A DNA stretch of 64,000 nucleotides from the NCBI GenBank assembly GCA_020161775.1, contig JAIUOW010000014.1, positions 79,748-143,747 on the forward strand, read 5' to 3'. Source of the DNA: Pseudomonadota bacterium (GTDB taxonomy: Bacteria; Pseudomonadota; Gammaproteobacteria; Burkholderiales; Burkholderiaceae_C). The position numbers and the translations under genes were made by a program. The notes below the pieces were generated by a model, which did no database searches, was not told the origin of the DNA, and saw nothing but the letters and a program-made list of their open reading frames with translations. Below are positions 1 to 9,723 of this stretch, piece after piece. Within the stretch, counting starts at the first letter, position 1, and every line of letters starts with the position of its first letter.

Positions 1-445
1 CCTTCACGGCTTCGCCTGCCGGGTCCTGCGCGGGTTGCAGCTGCGCGGCCAGCGCCTGCAGACGCGCCGGGTCAGCCACGTCAGTGCCACCGCGCCACAC
101 ATGGCGCAGCACCGTCTCGCACACATAGCGGTTCACCCGGCCTGACGCATCGCCGCAGGCCAATGCCAGGCGCAGCAGCGCCAGCGGGTTGAACGGGTGC
201 GCGGCAGGCATCTGCATAGTCACGCCGTGGCTGTGCGCCAGCCACAGCACCTGCCGGTAGGTCCAGTCGCGCTTGCCGGCGATCTCGGCCGGGCCCAATT
301 GGCCATGGTGCTTGAGCAGGCCGGCAAACAGCACGGGCTTGTAGTCCATGCTGTAGCTGTGGCCCAGCAGGGCCTCGGGCAGTTTCTCGAAGGCCAGGTA
401 CGCATAGGGCGAGATGAAGTCCAGCCAGCAGGTGATGTGTTTCAT
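1..445 (-). CDS. 2-hydroxychromene-2-carboxylate isomerase-like protein, partial
   Basis: The gene reads leftward and runs off the left edge, so about 148 N-terminal residues are visible. The beginning MKHITCWLDFISPYAYLAF is typical of the glutathione-dependent DsbA-fold family that includes 2-hydroxychromene-2-carboxylate isomerase (naphthalene-type aromatic degradation) and kappa-class GSTs. Ser12 of the FISPY motif sits where the family contacts the glutathione thiol. The conserved MPAAHPFNPLALLRLALA segment also fits. The start overlaps the stop of the upstream DUF1289 gene by 4 bases (ATGA), so translation is probably coupled. No aromatic-ring degradation genes are nearby, so the true substrate is unknown. 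Family assignment is strong; the specific reaction is inference. Confidence 0.85.
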   Translation of the reverse strand, partial: MKHITCWLDFISPYAYLAFEKLPEALLGHSYSMDYKPVLFAGLLKHHGQLGPAEIAGKRDWTYRQVLWLAHSHGVTMQMPAAHPFNPLALLRLALACGDASGRVNRYVCETVLRHVWRGGTDVADPARLQALAAQLQPAQDPAGEAVK

Positions 446-687
446 GCCGCAGTCTCCAGGCGCTGTTCGATCAAGGCCCACACGCCGCGCTTGCCCGCAT
501 CGTCCATCCGGCTCCAGGCCGCGATCTCCTCCAGCGTGCGCAGGCAGCCCAGGCAGTGCTGCGTTTGCGGGTCCATGCGGCACACCGACACGCAGGGCGA
601 CGGCACACCCACCTCGCCGTCCAGCGCGTCCTGGCGCACCTGGGCGGCCAGGCGCGTGAGCACGACGGCGCTGTACGGCTGTGTCAT
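442..687 (-). CDS. DUF1289 domain protein
   Basis: A small protein of 81 residues starting MTQPYSAVVL. It carries the DUF1289 cysteine pattern SPCVSVCRMD...CLGCLRTLEEI followed by W and KRGVW positions typical of the family. The four cysteines suggest metal or Fe-S binding, but no biochemical function is established. An upstream in-frame extension exists, but this ATG is preferred: it places the start in a 4-base ATGA overlap with the end of the YbaK-like gene, and the DUF1289 domain then spans most of the protein. It lies in a tight set with the YbaK-like and isomerase-like genes. Confidence 0.85.
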   Translation of the reverse strand: MTQPYSAVVLTRLAAQVRQDALDGEVGVPSPCVSVCRMDPQTQHCLGCLRTLEEIAAWSRMDDAGKRGVWALIEQRLETAA

Positions 688-1184
688 GCGCCCGCCTGCA
701 CCACGTCGGCCACGGGCGCGCCGGTCAACACAGCCAGGTCCTGCGGGCGCAGCCTGAACACGCCATGCGGGTGGCCGGCGGCCGCCCACACTTCATCAAA
801 GCGCAGCAGGTCCTGGTCGATCAGCGTGACCGGCGGCGTGGCATGGGCCAGGGGCGGCACGCCGCCAATGGCATAGCCTGTTCTGGCGCGCACGAATTCA
901 GCGTCGGCGCGGCCTGTCTTGCCCACCAGGGCGTCCACCTTCTTCTCGTCCACACGCCGGTCGCCCGAGGTGATGACCAGCACCGCTGCATCGTCGGACT
1001 TGCGGCGAAAGATGATGCTCTTGGCGATCTGCCCCACGGCAATGCCCAACGCATCGGCCGCCTGCTGCGCGGTGCGCGCGGCGTCGTCCAGCATCACGGG
1101 GGAATGGGGATGGCCCTTGTCCTGCAGCACGCGGGCCACGCGCTGCACGCTCTCGGGCAGGGATGTCAGTTCAGCTCCACACAT
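684..1184 (-). CDS. YbaK/aminoacyl-tRNA deacylase-domain protein
   Basis: A 166-residue protein of the YbaK/ProX superfamily, whose members hydrolyse mischarged aminoacyl-tRNAs (Cys-tRNA(Pro), Ala-tRNA(Pro)) in trans. Visible signatures are the conserved Lys in GQIAKSIIFR, the VLVITSGDRRVDEKK stretch and the GYAIGGVPPLAH glycine loop. The protein is free-standing and not fused to prolyl-tRNA synthetase. The stop overlaps the next start by ATGA. Substrate choice between prolyl-tRNA editing types cannot be read from sequence by eye. Confidence 0.88.
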   Translation of the reverse strand: MCGAELTSLPESVQRVARVLQDKGHPHSPVMLDDAARTAQQAADALGIAVGQIAKSIIFRRKSDDAAVLVITSGDRRVDEKKVDALVGKTGRADAEFVRARTGYAIGGVPPLAHATPPVTLIDQDLLRFDEVWAAAGHPHGVFRLRPQDLAVLTGAPVADVVQAGA

Positions 1185-1194
1185 GCCACCGATC

Positions 1195-1629
1195 TTAAGC
1201 GCCAGCCACCGCCCCCTGCTCCACGCGGGCCTTCAGCCCGCGCAAGGTCACCGGCAGGCCGCGGCGCACGTCCTGGCCGACGCTGCGGTGCAGCCAGCCC
1301 GCCAGCCAGCCGTGAAACGACACGCGGTGCGTCACCTGCACGCCGCCGTCACGCGGGCTCAGCAGGTGCTCGAACCGCATCACGCTGCCCAACACCGGGC
1401 ATTCCACGGTGAAATGCCGCCCCGGCTCGGCCTGCACCACCCGCATGGCCACGGTGAAGCCCTTGCGCGGCGTGAGCCGCCCCCGGGCGCCCACGGCCAG
1501 CGGCCCGTCCAGCGACGCGCGGCGCGTGTCCGGGTCCCATTGCGGCCAGTTCGGCACATCGGCCCAGACGGCATACACGGCGCTGGCCGGCGCCGCCACG
1601 TGGATGCTCTCTTCAATGACATGGTTCAT
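1195..1629 (-). CDS. SRPBCC (START-like) family protein
   Basis: A 144-residue protein of the SRPBCC/polyketide-cyclase-like hydrophobic-ligand fold. It shows the usual N-terminal pattern: a beta strand with ESIHVAAPASAVYAVWADVPNWPQWDPD, and a C-terminal amphipathic helix after HRVSFHGWLAGWL. Such proteins bind or modify hydrophobic ligands; no substrate can be assigned. It follows the AraC gene by about 25 bases and precedes the YbaK-like gene by about 10, so it probably belongs to the same transcript. Confidence 0.82.
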   Translation of the reverse strand: MNHVIEESIHVAAPASAVYAVWADVPNWPQWDPDTRRASLDGPLAVGARGRLTPRKGFTVAMRVVQAEPGRHFTVECPVLGSVMRFEHLLSPRDGGVQVTHRVSFHGWLAGWLHRSVGQDVRRGLPVTLRGLKARVEQGAVAGA

Positions 1630-1653
1630 GGCCGCGATGCTAGGCGCGCAGCA

Positions 1654-2514
1654 TCAGCACGTCTTGGAAAAATCCGACAACGCGCACCCAACAACACGCG
1701 CCCCCCAGCGCGTGAAGAACCGCGGCGCCAGCTGGCTGGCGCCCAGCGCCATGCCGGTGGCGGCATCCGCCGCCCGTGCCAGGCTTTCACGCGGTGCGGC
1801 GCCGGCCAGCAGGCGGTAGTCACGCGCCATGTGGGCCTGGTCGAAAAACCCCGCACGCAGCGCGTGCTGCGACAGCGGCTCGGCACCATTGGCCAGGCGC
1901 ATGCGCACGCTGGCATGCAGGCGCGCCAGCCGCTGCAGCAGCACAGGCGTGACGCCCAGCTCGGCCTGGCAGGCACGCTGCCACTGGCGTTCGGCCCAGC
2001 CCTCTGGCTGGCGCGACGGCGAACCGGCGGCCCAGCCCGCCAGGGCAGCGGCAAAACGCACGGCGCTGCTGCGGGGCGGGCGCGCGGCATCAAGCGCCCG
2101 GCGGAGCTGGTCAAACAGCGCTGCCGCCAGCGATGCGTCGGAAGGGGCGTTGCCCAGTTGGTGCTGCACCGCGTCCGCGTCCAGCCCCAGCAGCGCCGGT
2201 GATACCGCGCCCCCAGCGAACAGCGAGGCCGGCTCGCCACTAAGCAGCGGCAGCACGCTGGCACGGCATAGCAGGCTGGCGCACACGGTGCCGGGCCCGG
2301 CCACGACCACGCGCGCCGTCGCTGCGCTGCCCTGCCCCACCAGCGCGCCGGCGTGGGTGCTTTGCGCTGCGCCATGCAGCGCGCCGCGGTGGACCAGCGT
2401 GAAGATCGCCAGCGCATGGGCCGGTGTGACCACCGGGCACGGCTGCGCCGTGCGCAGCACCGTCACCCCCAGCGCATGCGCGGCCAGGTGTCCCGGTGCC
2501 GGGATGAATCGCAT
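1654..2514 (-). CDS. AraC-family transcriptional regulator
   Basis: A 286-residue regulator. The C-terminal third has the AraC two-helix-turn-helix layout, with AERQWQRACQAELGVTPVLLQRLARL and, further on, HALRAGFFDQAHMARDYRLLAGAAPRE. The N-terminal part is a poorly conserved ligand-binding region. The start six bases after the HMG-CoA lyase stop places it at the tail of the leucine-degradation run, but a local regulator need not control that operon. The ligand is unknown. Confidence 0.85.
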   Translation of the reverse strand: MRFIPAPGHLAAHALGVTVLRTAQPCPVVTPAHALAIFTLVHRGALHGAAQSTHAGALVGQGSAATARVVVAGPGTVCASLLCRASVLPLLSGEPASLFAGGAVSPALLGLDADAVQHQLGNAPSDASLAAALFDQLRRALDAARPPRSSAVRFAAALAGWAAGSPSRQPEGWAERQWQRACQAELGVTPVLLQRLARLHASVRMRLANGAEPLSQHALRAGFFDQAHMARDYRLLAGAAPRESLARAADAATGMALGASQLAPRFFTRWGARVVGCALSDFSKTC

Positions 2515-2520
2515 CGCGCG

Positions 2521-3441
2521 TCAGCCGGCCCGTTTGTTGAGGATGGCGGTGGACGCGCGCGAGTTGGGCTTGCGGCCCAGGTGGTCGCTGATGTATTTGC
2601 CCGCGTCGATCAGGCGGTCCAGGTCAATGCCGGTCTCTATGCCCATGCCGTGCAGCATGTACACCACGTCTTCGGTCGCCACGTTGCCGGTGGCGCCCTT
2701 GGCATAAGGGCAGCCGCCCAGTCCGGCTGCCGAGGTGTCGTACTGCCACACACCCATTTCCAGCGTGGCCAGCGTATTGCCCAGGGCCTGGCCGTAGGTA
2801 TCGTGGAAATGACCTGACACGTCGTTGATGTCGTAATGTTTCAACGCCGCCTCCATGGCCCGCTGCACTTTCAGCGGCGTGCCCACGCCAATCGTGTCGG
2901 CCACGCCCACGTGCTGCACGCCGATCTGCTTCATCAGCCTGGCCACCAGCTCCACCCGCCCGGGCGCGATCTCGCCCTCATACGGGCAGCCCACGGCGGT
3001 GGAAATGGCGCCGCGCACGTAGATGCCGTGCGCCCGCGCGGCTTCGACCACCGGCGCGAAACGCTCGATGCTCTCGGCGATGGAGCAGTTGATGTTCTTC
3101 TGGCTGAAGGCTTCGCTGGCCGCGCCAAACACCACGATCTCGTCGGGCCAGAATTCGCGCGCGGGGGCCACCGCCGCCTCGAAGCCCTTCATGTTGGGCG
3201 TCAGCACCGAATAGCGCACGCCCGGCTTGCGCTGGATGCCTGCCATGACTTCGGCGTTGTCGGCCATCTGCGGCACCCATTTGGGGCTGACGAAGCTGGT
3301 GACTTCGATTTCCTTCAGGCCGGCATCCTGCAGGCGGTGCACCAGGCCGATCTTGACTTCGGCCGGCACGGGCTGCTTTTCGTTTTGCAGGCCGTCGCGC
3401 GGGCCGACGTCCACCAGCTTGACTTTGGCAGGGTAGTTCAT
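2521..3441 (-). CDS. liuE: hydroxymethylglutaryl-CoA lyase
   Basis: Cleaves HMG-CoA to acetoacetate and acetyl-CoA, the last step of leucine catabolism. The protein is 306 residues, normal for bacterial enzymes. It has the DVGPRDGLQNEK catalytic Arg/Asp motif near the N-terminus, the metal-binding HFHDTYG motif, and the cysteine loop GGCPYAKGATGNVATEDV near the C-terminus. The chosen start MNYPAKVKLVDV matches family N-termini; longer in-frame extensions are spurious. It lies 4 bases downstream of the hydroxyacid dehydrogenase gene and belongs functionally with the carboxylase and hydratase genes upstream. Confidence 0.96.
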   Translation of the reverse strand: MNYPAKVKLVDVGPRDGLQNEKQPVPAEVKIGLVHRLQDAGLKEIEVTSFVSPKWVPQMADNAEVMAGIQRKPGVRYSVLTPNMKGFEAAVAPAREFWPDEIVVFGAASEAFSQKNINCSIAESIERFAPVVEAARAHGIYVRGAISTAVGCPYEGEIAPGRVELVARLMKQIGVQHVGVADTIGVGTPLKVQRAMEAALKHYDINDVSGHFHDTYGQALGNTLATLEMGVWQYDTSAAGLGGCPYAKGATGNVATEDVVYMLHGMGIETGIDLDRLIDAGKYISDHLGRKPNSRASTAILNKRAG

Positions 3442-3445
3442 GGCG

Positions 3446-4375
3446 TCAATATCCTTTCTGCAGGTCCACCGCGCCGGGCAGGCGGGCCAGCGGCTCGCCA
3501 CGCGCGACCGCCGCCATCTTGGCCGCGATCTGCGCCACCGTTTCCTCGCGCAGCGTGCGCGCCGAGGTGTGCGGCGTGACGGTGATTTTCGGGTGCCGCC
3601 AGAACGCATGATCCGGCGGCAGGGGTTCGGTGCGGAACACGTCCAGCGTGGCGCCGGCCAGGTGGCCGCTGTCCAGCAGCGCGATCAGGTCGTCATCCAC
3701 CAGATGGGCGCCGCGCGCCACGTTGATGACGTAGCCGCCGGGCTGCAGGCGCGACAGGGTGGCGCGGTTCAGGATGTCCTGCGTGCCGGGCGTGAGCGGC
3801 AACAGGCACACCAGGAAACGCGACGCCACCAGAAAATCGTTCAGCTGGTCCATGCCCGCGAAACCGCGCACACCGTCGATGGCCTTGGGCGAGCGGCTCC
3901 AGCCATTGACGGGAAACTCGAACTGCGCCACGGCACGGGCCACGCGCTCGCCCAGCACACCCAGGCCCATGATGCCTACGGGAAAGTCGCCGCGCGAGCG
4001 CGGCTTGCGGAAAGACCACTTGCCCTGCGCCACGTCAGCCTCGTAACCGTCCAGCTCACGAAAGTGCCGGATGATGGCGTGGCAGACAAACTCGGCCATC
4101 TGCACCGACATGCCCGCATCGTCCAGCCGCACAACGGTGGCGCCTGCCGGCAGCCTGAGCTTGAGCAGCGCGTCCACGCCGGCGCCGGTGTTGAAGATGC
4201 CCTTGAGCGCCGGCTGTTCGTCCATGAACTGCTGGGGAGGTGACCACACCACCGCATGCTCAGCCTGCGGCGCGCCGGGCGCCCATTCGGAAATATCGGC
4301 CCCTGGCAGGGCCGCGCGAAAGGCGGCGAGCCAGGGCTCCGCCTTGGTATGGGTACAGCAGAAAGTGATGCGCAT
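3446..4375 (-). CDS. GhrA-type glyoxylate/hydroxypyruvate reductase (2-hydroxyacid dehydrogenase)
   Basis: A cytosolic NAD(P)H-dependent reductase of the D-isomer-specific 2-hydroxyacid dehydrogenase superfamily. The GhrA subgroup pattern is seen in WSPPQQFM, GMSVQMAEFV and the Rossmann loop GIMGLGVLGERVA. The catalytic Arg is in INVARGAHLVDDDL and the catalytic His in VTPHTSARTL. The start MRITFCC (309 residues) is preferred over an ATG five codons upstream because GhrA proteins begin this way. The true substrate (glyoxylate, hydroxypyruvate or another 2-ketoacid) is not determined by the motifs. It sits between the carboxylase alpha subunit and the lyase in the leucine run. Confidence 0.9.
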   Translation of the reverse strand: MRITFCCTHTKAEPWLAAFRAALPGADISEWAPGAPQAEHAVVWSPPQQFMDEQPALKGIFNTGAGVDALLKLRLPAGATVVRLDDAGMSVQMAEFVCHAIIRHFRELDGYEADVAQGKWSFRKPRSRGDFPVGIMGLGVLGERVARAVAQFEFPVNGWSRSPKAIDGVRGFAGMDQLNDFLVASRFLVCLLPLTPGTQDILNRATLSRLQPGGYVINVARGAHLVDDDLIALLDSGHLAGATLDVFRTEPLPPDHAFWRHPKITVTPHTSARTLREETVAQIAAKMAAVARGEPLARLPGAVDLQKGY

Positions 4376-4385
4376 AAGGAATTCT

Positions 4386-4439
4386 GTCATCCCGGGCTTG
4401 ACCCGGGATCCATGGATGCCGGATCAGGTCCGGCATGAC
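4386..4439. repeat. Dispersed palindromic intergenic repeat
   Basis: A 54-base element filling the gap between two operon genes. It holds two adjacent inverted repeats: CCCGGG-CTTGA-CCCGGG, and GCCGGA-TCAG-TCCGGC in the second half. Its outer ends GTCAT...ATGAC are also complementary. Translated, it gives the familiar VIPGLTRDP / CHPGLDPGS type of peptide seen when this widespread proteobacterial repeat is read through. Only one copy is seen here. It could form an RNA hairpin between the carboxylase and reductase cistrons. Confidence 0.8.
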
Positions 4440-4441
4440 TG

Positions 4442-6422
<1,981 letters not shown>

Positions 6423-6430
<8 letters not shown>

Positions 6431-7067
6431 CTTGCTTCCTTGGGCGCGGGCGTGCGCCCGCAGTCGGATCTGTCAGCCGGCGCACCACCGCGCGCAGGAA
6501 CCGGAACAACACAACAATCAGCACCACCGCGACCACCAGGGTCAGCGCCAGCGCCACGGCAAACCACAGCGGGTAGGCAAATGCCAGCCACAGCATGAAC
6601 ACCACGAAGCCGTCTTCGGCCAGCGACACGCCCATGTTGGAAAACGGCTCGGGCGATGTGTTGACCGCCGCGCGCGTGGCCAGCTTGGCCGTATGCGCCG
6701 TGGCGGCCAGCGAGCCGCCGAGCAGCGCGGCCACCCAGGCCACGGCCGGGCCTTCGGCGCCCAGGGCGGCAGCGGCCAGCGCGGCCCCTGCGGGAATGCG
6801 GATCACGGTGTGCGCCGTGTCCCACAGGCTGTCCACCAGCGGCACCTTGTCGGCCAGGAATTCAACCGCCACCATCAACCCGCTGGCCCACAGCGCCGCC
6901 GGGTGCTGCAGCACCTGCAGCCCGGCGGGCAGGTCCACCCAGCCCAGGAAACCCGATGCGCCGGCAATGAACAGCGCCGCGTACAGCCGGATGCCGCTGG
7001 CCCAGCCCAGGGCCGCTGCCAGTGCCAGCAGCTGCGGTGCGTCCAGCAAGCGCGCGAGCACGTCCAT
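6423..7067 (-). CDS. DUF4126 membrane protein
   Basis: A 214-residue predicted inner-membrane protein with about five hydrophobic segments. These include the LLALAAALGWASGIRLYAALF stretch near the N-terminus and two strongly hydrophobic helices close to the C-terminus, followed by a basic tail. The G-IRLYA motif and the EFLADKVPLVDSLWDT segment are the hallmarks of DUF4126. Function is unknown. It lies 4 bases after the hydratase gene and overlaps the carboxylase alpha gene by 8 bases, so it is a full member of the catabolic operon, a position not explained by known leucine chemistry. Confidence 0.85.
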
Positions 7068-7071
7068 AGTG

Positions 7072-7857
7072 TCAGGCAGCGGGCAGCCAGGCAGGCTGGC
7101 GCTTGTTCAGGAATGACTGCACGCCCTCGCGGCCTTCGTCGCTGGCGCGGATGTCGGCAATGCGGCGCGCCGTCTCGGTCCGCAACGCGTCCGTGAGGGG
7201 CTGGCCCGCCACATCGCGCACCAGCAGCTTGCAGGCACGCACCGCCGCCGGGCCATTGGCCACCAGCGTGGCGACGATGCCGGCCACGCGCGCGTCCAGC
7301 GTGTCGAGTGTGCACAGCTCATGCACCATGCCCATGGCATGGGCCTGCGCCGCGCTGAACCGCTCGGCGGTGGTGAAATAGCGGCGCGCCGCCTGCGTGC
7401 CCATGGCCCGCACCACATAGGGCGCGATGGTGGCCGGCAACAGCCCCAGGCGCGCCTCAGACAGGCAGAAGGTCACGTTGTCGGACGCCACCAGCACATC
7501 GCACACCGCCGCCAGCCCCATGCCGCCCGCGTAACAGTCACCCTGGATGCGCCCCACGATGGGAAGGGGGCATTGGTCCAGCGTCCAGAGCATGTCGGCC
7601 AGCTTCTGCGCGTCGGCGCGGTTTTCGTCCCAGCTGTAGCCGGCCATGGCGCGCATCCAGTTCAGGTCGGCGCCCGCGCAGAACGCCTTGCCGCTGGCAG
7701 CCAGCACGATGCAGCGCAGATCGGTGCGCACGGACAGGTCCGCAAAGACCTGCGTGAGTTCGGCGATGACTTCGTCATTGAAGGCATTGCGCACGTCCGG
7801 GCGGTTCAGGGTGACGGTGGCACAGTGGCCATCGATGTCCAGAAGCAGGTGATTCAT
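7072..7857 (-). CDS. liuC: methylglutaconyl-CoA hydratase / enoyl-CoA hydratase family
   Basis: A 261-residue crotonase-fold enzyme. The NRPDVRNAFNDEVIAEL start, the oxyanion-hole segment KAFCAGADLNWM, the AGGMGLAAVCD glycine loop and the SEARLGLLPATIAPYVV signature (typical of LiuC/AUH-type hydratases) are all visible. It hydrates 3-methylglutaconyl-CoA to HMG-CoA between the carboxylase and the lyase. The start MNHLLLDIDG is chosen over a longer extension because it forms an ATGA overlap with the vapC stop. Translation of this catabolic gene may thus be coupled to a toxin gene. Confidence 0.93.
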   Translation of the reverse strand: MNHLLLDIDGHCATVTLNRPDVRNAFNDEVIAELTQVFADLSVRTDLRCIVLAASGKAFCAGADLNWMRAMAGYSWDENRADAQKLADMLWTLDQCPLPIVGRIQGDCYAGGMGLAAVCDVLVASDNVTFCLSEARLGLLPATIAPYVVRAMGTQAARRYFTTAERFSAAQAHAMGMVHELCTLDTLDARVAGIVATLVANGPAAVRACKLLVRDVAGQPLTDALRTETARRIADIRASDEGREGVQSFLNKRQPAWLPAA

Positions 7858-8249
7858 GTTGTTTGCAGTCCCTCGATCTGTTGCATGCCCGCAAAGTCGC
7901 GGTCGTCCTGGATCAGCAGGCAGTCGTTGCGGATGCACCAGGCGCCCACCAGCAGGTCGATGGGGCTGCGCACGGTGATGCCATGGCCGCGCAGGCGCCG
8001 GTACATGGCGGCAGCGTGCCGGGCGACTTCTTCGCCGCCCGCTGCCTCCACCGGCAGCGGCGCCAGGGCCTGCCGCGCGAAGTCGTATTCGCGGTCATGC
8101 CGGAAGCCGCGCAGCACTTCCATCAGCACCACGTCCAGCAGCACGATCTCGTTCGTGCTGTCGTCCAGCGCGGCGTCGAGCTGGCGCACCTGGGGGGTGT
8201 CCTGCCCGTTGAAATAGTCGATCCAGACGCTGGAGTCGGCCGTGATCAC
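7854..8249 (-). CDS. vapC: VapC-type PIN-domain toxin
   Basis: A 131-residue PIN-domain endoribonuclease. The acidic metal-binding residues are in place: Asp5 in ITADSSVWIDYF, Glu in VLLDVVLMEVLRGF, Asp in RSPIDLLVGAWC, and Asp in LIQDDRDF. The paired VapB-like gene lies directly upstream with an ATGA overlap. The target RNA is unknown. Its stop overlaps the start of liuC by ATGA, so the toxin is embedded in the catabolic operon rather than standing alone. Base composition is similar to the neighbours. Confidence 0.92.
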   Translation of the reverse strand: MITADSSVWIDYFNGQDTPQVRQLDAALDDSTNEIVLLDVVLMEVLRGFRHDREYDFARQALAPLPVEAAGGEEVARHAAAMYRRLRGHGITVRSPIDLLVGAWCIRNDCLLIQDDRDFAGMQQIEGLQTT

Positions 8250-8494
8250 TTGCGGCCTTCCTGGCGCGCCGAGGCATAGGCGGCTTGCGGCTCATGCACC
8301 GACGGGGCCGCCGCAGGCCAGTCGCCCTCAAGACTCCAGTGGAGCTTGCCGCGCAAGGCGCGGATGTTCTGGTATGCGGCGCGGCGCGCGAGCAAACGCA
8401 AGCCTTCTTCCACGGCGTCGCGCTTGGTCTTGAAGCCGCCGGCCTTCATGGCGGCTTCCATGAGTTCGTCGTCGATCACGATGTTGGTTCGCAT
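8246..8494 (-). CDS. vapB: VapB-type antitoxin
   Basis: An 82-residue antitoxin starting MRTNIVIDDELMEAAMKAGG, a typical VapB ribbon-helix-helix start, followed by KTKRDAVEEGLRLLARR and a tryptophan-containing tail (LHWSLEGDWP) of the kind that wraps the cognate PIN toxin. The ATG six codons upstream is less likely because the family begins MRTN or MRT. It overlaps the vapC start by ATGA. VapBC complexes usually repress their own promoter; the AT-rich stretch just upstream is the likely place. Confidence 0.9.
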   Translation of the reverse strand: MRTNIVIDDELMEAAMKAGGFKTKRDAVEEGLRLLARRAAYQNIRALRGKLHWSLEGDWPAAAPSVHEPQAAYASARQEGRK

Positions 8495-8560
8495 GGCACT
8501 CTCTATGTGCATGAATTTATAGAATTTTACACATTTAATACTTTGGTGCGCAACAGTTCA
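8495..8560 (-). promoter_or_regulatory. AT-rich putative vapBC promoter/operator
   Basis: A 66-base gap upstream of vapB is strikingly AT-rich (runs such as TATAAATT and TTAAAT on the minus strand) in a GC-rich genome. It contains a wide inverted repeat, ATGTG near 8534 and CACAT near 8507 on the minus strand. It likely holds a separate promoter and autoregulatory site for vapBC, and therefore a second internal promoter of the catabolic operon. No clean -35/-10 pair could be fixed by eye. Confidence 0.4.
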
Positions 8561-9709
8561 TCAGTAGCGCTTGGCCACTTCTTCCAGCATCACTTCGGTG
8601 GCGCCGCCGCCGATGCCCAGCACGCGTGCGTCGCGCCACAGCCGCTCGATGGCTGTTTCACGCATGTAGCCCATGCCGCCGTGGAACTGCTGGCAGGTCT
8701 GCACCACTTCATTCACCAGTTCACCCGTCAGCGCCTTGAGCATGGACACGTCCTGCACGATGTCATGCCCCTGGGTCACCCGCCACGCACACTGGTACAT
8801 GAACGCCCGCGCCGCACGCGTCTTTGCGTCCAGCATCGACAGGCGCTGGCGGATCGTCTGCTGGTTCCACAACGGGCCGCCAAAGGCCTGGCGCTGGCGT
8901 ACATAGTCCAGCGTGAGCTGCAGCGCGCGCTGGCAATGGCCCACGGCCATTGCGGCCAGCGCAATGCGCTCGGTCTGGAAGTTCTTCATGACCGAATAGA
9001 AGCCCTTGCCTTCTTCGCCCAGCAGGTTGGCGGCGGGGACGCGCACGTTGTCCAGCACCAGCTCTGCCGTGTCCGATGACAGCCAGCCGGTCTTCTTGAG
9101 CGCGCGGCCCACGCTGAAACCAGGCGTGCCCTTTTCCACGATGAACATGGAGACTTCGCGCTTGCCCGGCCCCGTCTTGGCCGCCACGAAATACAGGTTG
9201 GCGTGCACGCCGTTGGTGATGAACATCTTGGTGCCGTTGAGCACCCACCCCGCATCAGGACCATCGCCCTCACGTTTCGCCTGGGTGCGGATGCCCGCCA
9301 CGTCCGAGCCCGCGCCGGGCTCGGTGATGCCCACGGCCGTGATGAGCTCGCCGGCGATCACCTTCTTCAGGTACTTTTCCTTTTGCGCCGCGTTGCCCGC
9401 GTGGTGCAGGTGCGGGCTTGCCATGTCGGTGTGGACCAGCACGGTGATGATGAAGCCGGCGTAGGTGCTCTGGCTCAGCGCCTCGGCAAACACCAGGTTG
9501 GTCAGCGCGTCGGCCTCGGCGCCGCCATAGGCGCTTTCGTACATCAGGCCGAACAGGCCTGCCTGGCCCATGCGGCGCAGCACTTCGCGTGGCACGAAGC
9601 CCTGCTCTTCCCACTTGTCGGCATGCGGCTCGACTTCGCGCGCGATGAACTTCGCGACCTGGTCGCGCAGGGTGTCGTACTCGGGGGTGTCGTAGATGGA
9701 AGTTTGCAT
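8561..9709 (-). CDS. acyl-CoA dehydrogenase
   Basis: A 382-residue FAD-dependent acyl-CoA dehydrogenase starting MQTSIYDTPEYD. Motifs include the FAD-binding [31 protein letters not shown], and RAFMYQCAW in the C-terminal helical domain. The C-terminal loop reads GIGGGATEVM rather than YEGT, so the catalytic base is probably the Glu of QTERIALAAM (helix G), as in LCAD and citronellyl-CoA-type enzymes. It lies 14 bases after the carboxylase beta gene. Because a clear isovaleryl-CoA dehydrogenase lies elsewhere in the window, this one may act on another branched acyl-CoA. Confidence 0.9.
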   Translation of the reverse strand: MQTSIYDTPEYDTLRDQVAKFIAREVEPHADKWEEQGFVPREVLRRMGQAGLFGLMYESAYGGAEADALTNLVFAEALSQSTYAGFIITVLVHTDMASPHLHHAGNAAQKEKYLKKVIAGELITAVGITEPGAGSDVAGIRTQAKREGDGPDAGWVLNGTKMFITNGVHANLYFVAAKTGPGKREVSMFIVEKGTPGFSVGRALKKTGWLSSDTAELVLDNVRVPAANLLGEEGKGFYSVMKNFQTERIALAAMAVGHCQRALQLTLDYVRQRQAFGGPLWNQQTIRQRLSMLDAKTRAARAFMYQCAWRVTQGHDIVQDVSMLKALTGELVNEVVQTCQQFHGGMGYMRETAIERLWRDARVLGIGGGATEVMLEEVAKRY

Positions 9710-9723
9710 GGCAGGCCTGGGCT

